A stretch of DNA of 64,000 nt from Chlorobiota bacterium. GTDB lineage: Bacteria; Bacteroidota; Ignavibacteria; OLB7. Of this stretch, positions 28,263-36,803 are shown one piece after another. The stretch is taken from contig CP065014.1 in the NCBI GenBank assembly GCA_016700335.1, positions 2,393,001-2,457,000 on the forward strand, given 5' to 3'. The stretch's first letter is position 1, and the number at the start of each line of letters is the position of its first letter. Below the pieces are notes generated by a model. It was given only the letters and a program-made list of their open reading frames with translations, was not told where the DNA came from and ran no database searches. The position numbers were made by a program, and so were the translations under genes.

Positions 28263-29676
28263 ATATTTCGGATTTGGTAACTTTAAAATTGTTTTTAAAA
28301 AATTTAATATTTACTACATTTCTTTTTTAATTGTATTATTTTTTTTAATAAATTTAATTGCATACAATAAATGTTGTTCTCAAAATTTCAATGTAAGTGA
28401 GTTTTATTCATATGGAGATGATTACTTTTTTGAGATAAATACTTTGCCGGGCTCTAAAGTGATTGGCAAAGAAAGAGTTATTGTAACTTTTAGATTAACA
28501 CATGATTTACTAAATTTTAAAAAAAGTATTTTGAATGATAAAAGCACTAGATATATTGCTACTCCGAGTATATTTCTCGAAGCTACAAATTATGAAGGTG
28601 TAATTTGTGAAAGAGCTTTTTGGAAAGATACTATTGTAACTAATTCCTATGAAAATACTAATTCCAAAAATATTTTAGTTTGTGGTTCTTTTGAATTATC
28701 ATTAAGATCAGATTCTTATAAATTAAAATATGTAATAGATGATGGTTCTCAAGTGAACTCTATTTCAAAGGTTACTGAGTTTTTTAAAGTTCCTTCTTTT
28801 ACTAATAGTAGTGGAATTGGTACTCCTAAATTTTATAATGATGTATCAAATGATACTTTAATTGCGTCTGAAATTGATGCTTCGGTATTGTTTGGAAATA
28901 GTTTAAAAGTTTGTATTCCATTTACTTTACAACAAGTCCCAATTTCGTCAATTTGTACCATTTCAAAAGTTACAACTAACCCCAATGAAACATCAATTGA
29001 AATTAAGTCCTATCCTTGTAAGATATTAGAAAACAAAACTTTATCTAAAGCTATAATTTGTAATAATGATATCAAATTTGAAATAGTTGATTTTAAAGAT
29101 TCATCTAAACAAAGTATATATTTAGCAATTCTTGAAACACCAATTAATTTTTTAGATGTTGGTGATTATATTTTAAAGGTTAATTGTAAAAGTACTAAGG
29201 AAAATTTATCAGATAGTTTTTTATTTAAACTGCGATGGTTAACTATGCCTTTATCAATTGCAGCAACAAAAAATGATTATAACATTAGGTCTTTATATCC
29301 AATAGCAACTCCAGATGAGATAAAAGAACTAAGAAGTGGAAGTACAGAAGAAAAAGTAAAAAAATTTAATGAGTTTTGGAGGATATTAGATCCTACTAAG
29401 GATACAAAATTTAATGAAGCAATGGCTGAATATTACACAAGAGTTGATTATTCTTTTTTTAATTTTAGATCATTAGATCAAAACGATGGTACTTTTACAG
29501 ATAGAGGTAAAATATATATATTAAACGGACCACCAACAGAACTTCAAAGAGATTTACGAGGTGAAACACCAAAGGAAGTTTGGATTTATAAAAACAGAGT
29601 TTCTAAAGAATTTATATTCACTGACAAAACAACAAAGGGTAACTTTAAGTTGATAGGAGTTGTTGATTTAAAATAA
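28243..29676 (+). CDS. GWxTD domain-containing protein
   Basis: The protein has about 477 residues from the ATG at 28243 (TTG at 28237 is an alternative). It has a membrane/signal segment (YYISFLIVLFFLINLIAY) followed by CCSQ, a central beta-rich region and a C-terminal GWxTD domain (FNEFWRILDPTKDTKFNEA, DRGKIYILNGPP, EVWIYKN). GWxTD proteins are typical of Ignavibacteria, Chlorobi and neighbouring phyla, with unknown function. It overlaps the upstream barrel gene by 20 bases and ends at a terminator, so the two form an operon. An extracytoplasmic location is likely; if the cysteine after the hydrophobic stretch is lipidated it would be a lipoprotein. Confidence 0.82.
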   Translation: MVKLINKYFGFGNFKIVFKKFNIYYISFLIVLFFLINLIAYNKCCSQNFNVSEFYSYGDDYFFEINTLPGSKVIGKERVIVTFRLTHDLLNFKKSILNDKSTRYIATPSIFLEATNYEGVICERAFWKDTIVTNSYENTNSKNILVCGSFELSLRSDSYKLKYVIDDGSQVNSISKVTEFFKVPSFTNSSGIGTPKFYNDVSNDTLIASEIDASVLFGNSLKVCIPFTLQQVPISSICTISKVTTNPNETSIEIKSYPCKILENKTLSKAIICNNDIKFEIVDFKDSSKQSIYLAILETPINFLDVGDYILKVNCKSTKENLSDSFLFKLRWLTMPLSIAATKNDYNIRSLYPIATPDEIKELRSGSTEEKVKKFNEFWRILDPTKDTKFNEAMAEYYTRVDYSFFNFRSLDQNDGTFTDRGKIYILNGPPTELQRDLRGETPKEVWIYKNRVSKEFIFTDKTTKGNFKLIGVVDLK

Positions 29677-29683
29677 AAAAAAA

Positions 29684-29711
29684 TACCACGATTAAATAAA
29701 TAATCGTGGTA
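29684..29711. terminator. Hairpin terminator after the GWxTD gene
   Basis: An 11-bp perfect stem TACCACGATTA / TAATCGTGGTA with an AATAAA loop sits between convergent GWxTD and typA genes. The A-run on the left (29671-29683) serves as a T-tract for the minus strand; the plus-strand side has only a weak T-rich tail. Confidence 0.75.
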
Positions 29712-29752
29712 AGATATTTTATTAAGATAAATTTTTCAAATAGAAGAATTTA

Positions 29753-31588
29753 TTAATCAGTTAAAGTTTGTGCTTTTAAAGTGTGTCTTTTGCTAGCTTC
29801 AAGAATTACCTTTCTTAATCTAATAGATTTTGGAGTAACTTCAACTAGTTCATCTTCTTTTAAAAATTCAATTGCTTTTTCTAATGTTAAAGGAGTTACA
29901 GGTGTTAGTTGAACAGCTTCATCTTTACCAGAAGCCCTCATGTTTGAAAGCTTTTTCTCTTTTACAGCATTAACATTTAAATCATTATCTCGATTATGTT
30001 CACCAATAATCATCCCTTCATAAACTGGATTTGTTGGCTCAACAAACATTGTTCCTCTTGGCTCTAGATTAAACAATGCGTAAGGAACTGCATTTCCTGA
30101 TCTATCAGCAACTAATGATCCAGTAAGCCTTGTAGGGAAATCTCCACGATGCTCCTCATAACCCATTAAATATGAATTCATCAAACCTGTTCCTTTAGTA
30201 TCTGTTAAAAATTCATTTCTGTAACCAATCAAAGATCTTGATGGAATTGAAAATTCTAATCTTACTCTTCCAGTTCCATGATTAACCATATTAATCATTC
30301 TACCTTTTCTTCTAGATAACTTTTCAGTAACAACACCCATAAAATTTTCATCACAATCAATAAACAAATGTTCAATTGGTTCCACAACTTTCCCATCTTT
30401 TTTCTTGAAAATAACTTGTGGTCTGCCAACAGTTAGTTCATAACCTTCCCTTCTCATTGTCTCAATCAAAATTGCCATTTGAAATTCACCTCTACCTTTT
30501 ACAGTAAATGAATCTGATTCCTGAGTTGTCTCAACTTTTAAAGCTACATTACTTAACGTCTCTTTTAATAATCTTTCTCTAATTTTATTAGATTGTACAT
30601 GCTTACCTTCACGGCCAGATAATGGAGAAGTATTAATTGTAAACATCATAGATATAGTTGGCTCATCTACAGAAATTCTTTTTAAAGGTTTTGGATTATT
30701 TCTATTGCAAATAGTATCACCAATTTTTACATCTTCAATACCTGCAAGAATTGCAATATCTCCAGCATCTACTTGTTCAGTATCACCAATACTAACTCCT
30801 TGATACGTTTGTAATTTAGAAACTTTTAACGGAACTGGTTTGTTATCTTCACCAATACAAACCAAAGATTCACTATTATGAACATTACCATTGATTACTC
30901 TTCCAATTGCTAATCTACCAAGATATTCACTGTAATTTAAATCTGCAACTAACATCTGGAATGGTTCATCAGGATTGTAAGATGGTGGTGGTAATTCATT
31001 TACAATTGCTTCATATAAAGGCTTTAAATCTATTCCAATTTCATCTAAACTATTTTGAGCAATTCCGTCTCTTCCAATAGCATATAAAACTGGGAACTCA
31101 ATTTGTTCATCATTAGCTTCTAGATCAATAAACAGATCATAAATTTCATTTAGAACTTCTTGAGGTCTTGCATCCTGACGATCAATTTTATTTACAACAA
31201 CAATAATTTTCTTTTTTCCCTCAAGTGCTTTTTTGAGAACAAACCTAGTTTGAGGTAATGGTCCTTCACTAGCATCAACAAGAAGGATAGCACCATCAAC
31301 CATCATTAAAGCTCTTTCAACTTCCCCTCCAAAATCTGAGTGACCAGGAGTATCTAGAATATTAATTTTAACATCACCCCAATGGACTGAACAGTTTTTA
31401 GCAGAAATTGTAATCCCTCTTTCCCTTTCTAAATCCATAGAATCCATAATTCTATTATCAACATGTTGATTTTCCCTAAAGATACCACTCTGTTTGAAAA
31501 GATGATCTACTAGTGTAGTTTTACCGTGATCAACGTGTGCTATAATAGCTATGTTGCGGACTTTATTGTTGAATACTATATTTTTCAT
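29753..31588 (-). CDS. typA: Translational GTPase TypA/BipA
   Basis: The 611-residue protein is a full-length TypA. G1 is [10 protein letters not shown]2/switch I carries RERGITI, G3 is [10 protein letters not shown] and G4 is NKIDR; elongation factor-like domains II, III and V follow, with the TypA-specific C-terminal domain ([27 protein letters not shown] end). It binds ribosomes and helps 50S assembly and growth under cold or stress. It is a single gene, convergent with the GWxTD operon. Confidence 0.95.
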   Translation of the reverse strand: MKNIVFNNKVRNIAIIAHVDHGKTTLVDHLFKQSGIFRENQHVDNRIMDSMDLERERGITISAKNCSVHWGDVKINILDTPGHSDFGGEVERALMMVDGAILLVDASEGPLPQTRFVLKKALEGKKKIIVVVNKIDRQDARPQEVLNEIYDLFIDLEANDEQIEFPVLYAIGRDGIAQNSLDEIGIDLKPLYEAIVNELPPPSYNPDEPFQMLVADLNYSEYLGRLAIGRVINGNVHNSESLVCIGEDNKPVPLKVSKLQTYQGVSIGDTEQVDAGDIAILAGIEDVKIGDTICNRNNPKPLKRISVDEPTISMMFTINTSPLSGREGKHVQSNKIRERLLKETLSNVALKVETTQESDSFTVKGRGEFQMAILIETMRREGYELTVGRPQVIFKKKDGKVVEPIEHLFIDCDENFMGVVTEKLSRRKGRMINMVNHGTGRVRLEFSIPSRSLIGYRNEFLTDTKGTGLMNSYLMGYEEHRGDFPTRLTGSLVADRSGNAVPYALFNLEPRGTMFVEPTNPVYEGMIIGEHNRDNDLNVNAVKEKKLSNMRASGKDEAVQLTPVTPLTLEKAIEFLKEDELVEVTPKSIRLRKVILEASKRHTLKAQTLTD

Positions 31589-31730
31589 AATAATTTAATA
31601 ATTGCTTTTTTAAAATTTAAAATTCAAAAAATTTAATTCAGAGATATTAAATAAGATATAATTCACCGATTAAATTTTTTGAAGTCGCGAAGATACGGTA
31701 ACTCACTTAATTTGAAGATATTTTTGAAAT

Positions 31731-31762
31731 AAAAAAAAGGTCAAGTAATAATTACCTGACCT
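31731..31762 (-). terminator. Terminator after guaB
   Basis: On the minus strand AGGTCA-G-GTAAT and ATTAC-T-TGACCT form an 11-bp stem with one mismatch, followed by eight T. It begins 20 bases past the guaB stop codon. Confidence 0.85.
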
Positions 31763-31781
31763 CCAGATATAATAATATCTT

Positions 31782-33245
31782 TTAAAAATAGTTTGGTGAT
31801 TCTTTTGTTATTGATACATCATGTGGATGAGATTCCCTTAATCCTGCTCCACTCATTTTTACAAACCTAGCATCTCGCTTTAAATCATCTATTGTTCTAC
31901 AACCGCAATAGCCCATTGCTGCTCTCAATCCACCAACCATTTGCCTAATAACATCAGCAAGAGGACCTTTAGAAGGAACTCTTCCTTCAATTCCTTCTGG
32001 GACTAATTTTGATATTTCATCTTCCACATCTTGAAAGTATCTATCAGCTGAACCTTTTACCATTGCACCTAAAGAACCCATTCCTCTGTAAGTTTTATAA
32101 GATCTACCATCTAAAATAATTTTTTCACCTGGCGATTCATCAACTCCTGCAAACAAATTTCCAATCATAACAGTATCTGCTCCTGCAGCAATAGCCTTCG
32201 CCATATCACCAGTTTGTTTTATTCCACCATCTGCAATAATTGGAACCCCTTCACGATTTGCTATATCAGCAACATTCATTATAGCTGATAGTTGTGGCAC
32301 ACCAACACCAGCTATTATTCTAGTTGTACATATACTTCCAGGACCAATACCAATTTTTATTCCATCAGCTCCTGCATCTATCAAAGCACTACATGCTTCC
32401 GAAGTTGCTATATTGCCAGCTACTACCTGAAGATTAATAAATTTAGATTTGACCATTCTAACTGCTTCGATAACGCCTTTTGAATGCCCGTGTGCTGTAT
32501 CAATTATAACTGCATCAACTCCAGCTCTTACAAGTGCATCTGCTCTTTCTAATGTTTCTCCACTTACTCCTAAAGCTGCTCCTACTCTTAATCTACCCAA
32601 CATATCCTTTGCAGAATTTGGATGCTCCCTTTTTTTTCTAATGTCTTTAACTGTAATTAACCCTTTTAAAAATCCATTCTTATCTACTACTGGCAATTTT
32701 TCGATTCTGTTTTTTTGTAAAATATCTTCTGCTTGCTCTAATGTTGTTCCTTCAGGTGCAGTTACAAGATTTTCATGAGTCATGACTTCAGAAATTGGTG
32801 TATCAGGATTATGCTGAAATCTTAAATCACGATTAGTTACAATTCCAACTAACTTGCCTTCATCATCAACAACAGGTACTCCACTTATAGAATATGTTGT
32901 CATTAACTTTGTGGCATCATATACTTTACTTTCACGTTTTACTGTTATCGGATCTAATATCATTCCACTTTCACTCCTCTTAACTTTTAAAACATTCGCA
33001 GCTTGTTGATCTATTGACATATTCTTGTGTATTATACCTATCCCACCTTCTCGGGCTATAGCAATTGCAAAACTAGATTCAGTTACAGTATCCATTGCTG
33101 CAGAAACAAGTGGTATATTTAATTTTATACCCTTAGAAAAATTTGTTATCAAACTTGTCTCTCTAGGTAAAAACTCGCTGTATCTTGGCACCAATAGCAC
33201 ATCATCGTAAGTAAGTGCTTCACCAAGTATCTTGTTTAAATTCAT
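31782..33245 (-). CDS. guaB: IMP dehydrogenase
   Basis: The 487-residue enzyme oxidises IMP to XMP with NAD+, the committed step of GMP synthesis. The TIM barrel is interrupted by a CBS pair (about 95-205), as usual. The catalytic cysteine is in [11 protein letters not shown], and the flap and potassium-site region GRVPSKGPL follows. Length and start are normal. It is transcribed alone and has its own terminator; guaA is not in the window. Confidence 0.95.
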   Translation of the reverse strand: MNLNKILGEALTYDDVLLVPRYSEFLPRETSLITNFSKGIKLNIPLVSAAMDTVTESSFAIAIAREGGIGIIHKNMSIDQQAANVLKVKRSESGMILDPITVKRESKVYDATKLMTTYSISGVPVVDDEGKLVGIVTNRDLRFQHNPDTPISEVMTHENLVTAPEGTTLEQAEDILQKNRIEKLPVVDKNGFLKGLITVKDIRKKREHPNSAKDMLGRLRVGAALGVSGETLERADALVRAGVDAVIIDTAHGHSKGVIEAVRMVKSKFINLQVVAGNIATSEACSALIDAGADGIKIGIGPGSICTTRIIAGVGVPQLSAIMNVADIANREGVPIIADGGIKQTGDMAKAIAAGADTVMIGNLFAGVDESPGEKIILDGRSYKTYRGMGSLGAMVKGSADRYFQDVEDEISKLVPEGIEGRVPSKGPLADVIRQMVGGLRAAMGYCGCRTIDDLKRDARFVKMSGAGLRESHPHDVSITKESPNYF

Positions 33246-33328
33246 TTGTCTTAAAATTATTTTAATTGAAATGGTAACTCTAATCTGTTTGAATCAATTA
33301 GTTTTTAAATATTCAAATTTTAAATAAA

Positions 33329-35977
33329 TTATGTATTTGAAATTTGCAACTTATCAGTGACATCTAATCCAAGTCTATGAGAAAAAAATCTAAAATTTTC
33401 AATTGGTAATGTCTCATCTGGAATCAATTTTATTCTTACAAAATTTTTCATCATTAACTTAGTTAATCGGCTAATGTTTCCCTCTGTTATATAGTCCATC
33501 ATTGAAGGATTTACTGATAAAGATAACCTAAAGTCTTTAGTATTTTGCTTAAAATCATGAAGCCATTGTTCTATTCTTTTCATTATTAATGGTTTTGAAT
33601 GAACAAATCCTCTACCATCACAAGTCCTGCATGTTTCAGACATTGAGTTAACAACTTGATTACGAATTCTTTGCCTAGTTATTTGTAAAATGCAAAATTG
33701 TGACATTGGTAAAACAACAGTTTTAGCTTTATCTGTCAATAATAATCTTCTCATTTCATCATAAATTTTTCTCTTATTTCTATCATCTTGCATATCAATA
33801 AAATCAATAGCAACTAATCCACCAACATCTCGCAATTTTAACTGTCTTGCAATTTCACGTGCAGATTCAATATTTGTATGCAACGCATTTATCTCTTGTT
33901 CATTGCTCCCTTTATATCTTCCCGAATTAACATCAACAACCATCATTGCTTCTGTTTGTTCTAAAATAATATAACCTCCACTCTTTAAATATATTTTTCT
34001 ATGAAACATTTTAGCTAATTCTTTCTCTATTCCAAATGACTCATAAATTGGATTCTTCTCCTTATAATGTTCAATATTTTTTAACATATCTGGCGCAGCC
34101 CAAGATACATATTCCCTTATTTCTTCAAACACTTTTTTATCATCAATAATTACCTTATTAATATTTTCTGTAAATAAATCACGCATAATACTTGATACTA
34201 GTGATGATTCAGAATAAATAAGAGATGGATTATTAGCAACTTTAATTTTCTCATCAATAACTTTCCATCTTGCTATTAAATGAGATAACTCCTCACGAAT
34301 TATATCTTCATCTTTTTCTTTAGCAACTGTTCTTATTATACAACCATATCCCGTTGGCAACATTTCTTTTGCTATTCTTCTTAATCTTTTTCTTTCAATG
34401 TATGATTCTATTTTTTTTGAAACTCCAACCATTGGTTCTAGTGGTAAAAGCACAAGAAATCTTCCAGGTAAAGATATTTTTGTTGATACTCTCATTCCTT
34501 TCTGAGCATATCTTTCACGGGTTACTTGTACTAATATTTCCTGTCCCTTTACTAAATCAATAATTACTGAGCCAGACCTTTTTGTTTGAAATGTAGGGAG
34601 TTTATTATCAATTGTTTTACTCTTAATTGATTTGACTTTTTTCTTTAATTCATTTTTTTTATCACTTTTTATTTCGTCAATTTCTTTAACTAAAGTATTT
34701 GAGTTATTTTTTAAAATTGGGTTATTATTCTCAAGTTTAATTATATTATCATTTCTTTTCTTTGATACAGAGTTATTAATTGATCTATTTTTATCAGAGA
34801 TTTTTGTAGAGTCCTTTATTTTTTTATTTGGTTCAATTTTATTTTTTTCATGGACAACATTGCTTATACTTAAAACAGTTTCTATAGATTTACTTTTATT
34901 GTCATTAACTGAGATACTCTGTTTTGTTTTTATATTATCTTGTTTTCCTTCAGTAACTTTTGTTTGTTTTTTAGAAGTTAAAACACTTTTAATATTAGAA
35001 CTTATGTCATTATTCTGTTTTTTAGATATAAGTTTTTTTTCTTTACTTATTACATCATTTTTATTTCCATCATTAAAACTATTTGAAGGTTGAATCTCAC
35101 TATTTTTTTGGGATAAATTATTACTCTTTTGTTGTTTTACAATTAGATTTGAATTAACTTTAACTTGAGTAACCTTATTTGAAGCAATTAATTCCCTTGA
35201 ATTTTGCTTCTGATTTAATGAATTATTATTTAAACCTTTTTTTAAAACTAATTTTTTATTCCCTTTATGTAACCCCTTAGAAACAAGATCCAAATCTGTT
35301 GATTTGGGATTTACTTGTTTAATATAATCAATTTTATTAAGTTTATTTTTATGTAGTTTTACTTGGCTCTCTTTTGTAAAATTAACTTCGTTCTTGATTT
35401 TTAAGTCATTTACTTTAGTCAATAAATCTAATTTACTAATTATGTTCCCTTGAGTATGACTTACTTTAGGACGGGTTAAAATAATAGCTCTTTTTTCTTC
35501 GGTTAAAGATTCTTTAAGCTCAACTTTAGGATTAGATGAACTCTTCACTTTACTTTTTTTCTTGTTCTTATTGGAATTTGATTTATTATTATTTTTTAAT
35601 TTCTTTGAATTAGGATCAATTGAGATTTCCTCTTTATGAGGATTTTCTTTTTTATTATTTGGGTTAATATTACTTTTATTACCAATCTTTGGAGTTGGCA
35701 ATTCATCATCATCATCATCACCTGTATCAAGCTCTGAAGCATTAGCGGCATCAGAAAAATGCAAGAAAGCATCTTGAGAATCCCCAATATCAACAAAAGC
35801 AGCATTCATTCCTTGAGCAACTCTCTTTACTTTTCCCAAATAAATTGCACCTACTGGATTTTCTGTTTCTGGTGTTTCGATAAAAATCTCAACTAATCGA
35901 TTTTCTTCCAGTAAAGCAACTCTAATTTCTTTTCCTGTAGCATTTATTACTATCTCTTTTTTCATCTTTTCAATCAT
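33329..35977 (-). CDS. rng: Ribonuclease G/E with a large disordered insertion in the S1 domain
   Basis: The 882-residue protein contains all parts of RNase G: an N-terminal S1 half (residues 1 to about 80, AAFVDIGDSQDAFLHFSD), the S1 second half resuming near 460 (LVQVTRERYAQKGMRVST), the DNase I-like catalytic domain with D at about 682 (MVVDVNSGRY) and about 725 (AIDFIDMQD), 43 residues apart as in RNase E, and the zinc-link CRTC near 786. Between the S1 halves lie about 380 residues that are K/N/S-rich and start with a DDDDDE run; E. coli RNase G has only a short loop there. RNase G matures 16S rRNA and cleaves mRNA; the insertion may tether RNA or partners. A start at 35965 (MKKEIVIN) is possible. 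Confidence 0.92.
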   Translation of the reverse strand: MIEKMKKEIVINATGKEIRVALLEENRLVEIFIETPETENPVGAIYLGKVKRVAQGMNAAFVDIGDSQDAFLHFSDAANASELDTGDDDDDELPTPKIGNKSNINPNNKKENPHKEEISIDPNSKKLKNNNKSNSNKNKKKSKVKSSSNPKVELKESLTEEKRAIILTRPKVSHTQGNIISKLDLLTKVNDLKIKNEVNFTKESQVKLHKNKLNKIDYIKQVNPKSTDLDLVSKGLHKGNKKLVLKKGLNNNSLNQKQNSRELIASNKVTQVKVNSNLIVKQQKSNNLSQKNSEIQPSNSFNDGNKNDVISKEKKLISKKQNNDISSNIKSVLTSKKQTKVTEGKQDNIKTKQSISVNDNKSKSIETVLSISNVVHEKNKIEPNKKIKDSTKISDKNRSINNSVSKKRNDNIIKLENNNPILKNNSNTLVKEIDEIKSDKKNELKKKVKSIKSKTIDNKLPTFQTKRSGSVIIDLVKGQEILVQVTRERYAQKGMRVSTKISLPGRFLVLLPLEPMVGVSKKIESYIERKRLRRIAKEMLPTGYGCIIRTVAKEKDEDIIREELSHLIARWKVIDEKIKVANNPSLIYSESSLVSSIMRDLFTENINKVIIDDKKVFEEIREYVSWAAPDMLKNIEHYKEKNPIYESFGIEKELAKMFHRKIYLKSGGYIILEQTEAMMVVDVNSGRYKGSNEQEINALHTNIESAREIARQLKLRDVGGLVAIDFIDMQDDRNKRKIYDEMRRLLLTDKAKTVVLPMSQFCILQITRQRIRNQVVNSMSETCRTCDGRGFVHSKPLIMKRIEQWLHDFKQNTKDFRLSLSVNPSMMDYITEGNISRLTKLMMKNFVRIKLIPDETLPIENFRFFSHRLGLDVTDKLQISNT

Positions 35978-36048
35978 CGTATTTCAAATATTTAATCTAC
36001 TTTATTTTGATAAACTAATTTATTTCTAACTTAAAGGATATAAAAAAA

Positions 36049-36147
36049 GGACCAAGCTTTACCGATTCACACGCCACCTATGCTGACTGCTGCTTCCTTC
36101 CGGATCTGACAGGATTGGGCTCGATGACGTTGCTCGGGACTTGGTCC
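36049..36147 (-). ncRNA. ffs: Signal recognition particle RNA (small bacterial type)
   Basis: The minus strand holds the invariant SRP RNA domain IV core (GTCAGATCCGGAAGGAAGCA) with the GGAA tetraloop. The ends pair as GGACCAAG / CTTGGTCC, giving a hairpin of about 99 nt, the normal size for 4.5S-like RNA. The terminal stem plus the T-run on the minus strand (A7 at 36042-36048 on plus) also forms the terminator. A TAnnTTTG-like element at 36215-36222 on the minus strand could start a precursor with a leader of about 60 nt. Binds Ffh to target membrane proteins. Confidence 0.95.
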
Positions 36148-36269
36148 AACTTCCATAATATGTAAGATATTATCTGTATCTAAAAACTTAATACTAATAT
36201 TCTAAAAAGTTTGGCAAAAATAACAGAATTATTTCTAGTACTGAAATTTTTTTAAATTCTTATTCAATA

Positions 36270-36428
36270 TTATCTTTTCTCAATTATAAATCCAATTAAA
36301 AAAATTACTATTCCTGTACCTAAATACATAAACTCATACTTCATATCATTCTCAATAATTCCGTATAATAAACCAACTCCTGTAATCCCCATACCTATGA
36401 ACTGTATTAACTTTGGCACCTTTTGCAT
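36270..36428 (-). CDS. Small membrane protein, 52 residues
   Basis: A 53-codon frame runs from ATG 36428 to TAA 36270. It encodes a short basic N-terminus (MQKVPKLIQ), one hydrophobic segment (FIGMGITGVGLLYGII), an acidic/aromatic turn (ENDMKYEF) and a second hydrophobic segment (YLGTGIVIFLIGFIIEKR). The two helices fit a hairpin membrane protein. I do not recognise the family. It lies in the interval between the SRP RNA gene and the candidate small RNA, on the same strand as both. Confidence 0.6.
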   Translation of the reverse strand: MQKVPKLIQFIGMGITGVGLLYGIIENDMKYEFMYLGTGIVIFLIGFIIEKR

Positions 36429-36557
36429 TTATAACAAATTTAAATATGTTTGTTTCAAGTTTATACTACATGACTTAAACATTTAATCTAAATATAAAAC
36501 AGATGTAAAATAGTTATGTTGAAAATTAGAAATTAAAAAACTATCTACAATTTTAGT

Positions 36558-36596
36558 TAAAAAAAAACCTCCCGGAAATTCACCAAAACCGGGAGG
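36558..36596 (-). terminator. GC-rich terminator of the candidate small RNA
   Basis: An 8-bp G/C-rich stem CCTCCCGG / CCGGGAGG (loop of 13 bases) is followed on the minus strand by nine or ten T. Its GC content is striking in this AT-rich DNA. Confidence 0.85.
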
Positions 36597-36645
36597 GCCT
36601 CACTAAGGTACTATGAATCTGCAAATGTCCTCATACTTACAGACA
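36558..36645 (-). ncRNA. Candidate small RNA of about 88 nt
   Basis: A consensus promoter (36650-36679) would start transcription near 36645, and a GC-rich terminator ends it near 36558. The transcript contains the short ORF MRTFADS (36611-36634), no longer ORF, and AGTGAGGCC just before the terminator stem. It sits about 160 bases downstream of the T9SS gene that ends at 36804, so a read-through 3' UTR is an alternative. No known RNA family recognised. Confidence 0.5.
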
Positions 36646-36649
36646 GTGG

Positions 36650-36679
36650 CAAATATAGAAAAAATTACTCAACCTACAA
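36650..36679 (-). promoter_or_regulatory. Consensus Bacteroidota-type promoter
   Basis: On the minus strand TTG (36677-36679) and TATATTTG (36650-36657) are separated by 19 bases, an exact match to the TTG-N19-TAnnTTTG sigma-A pattern. It points into the candidate small RNA at 36558-36645. Confidence 0.55.
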
Positions 36680-36803
36680 GTTTTAAATAACAAATGAGTT
36701 TTTACAATACTATTTTAAGGTTCTATTTTAATAGATTAAAGTTTATTTGTATGATATTATTACCTCTTAATTTTAAATTAACTATTAAGTTAAATAACTA
36801 AAT

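Noticed and set aside
34354..35093. Plus-strand frames of up to 153 codons opposite the RNase G insertion
   Set aside because: They are hydrophobic Phe/Leu/Ser-rich mirror frames of the Lys/Asn-rich insert; the minus-strand gene explains them.
36049..36147. Possible tRNA or 6S RNA
   Set aside because: The GGAAGGAAGCA core and end pairing identify it as SRP RNA; no tRNA arm pattern is present.
36560..36660. CRISPR or tandem repeat
   Set aside because: Only one palindromic unit exists; no repeated unit is seen.
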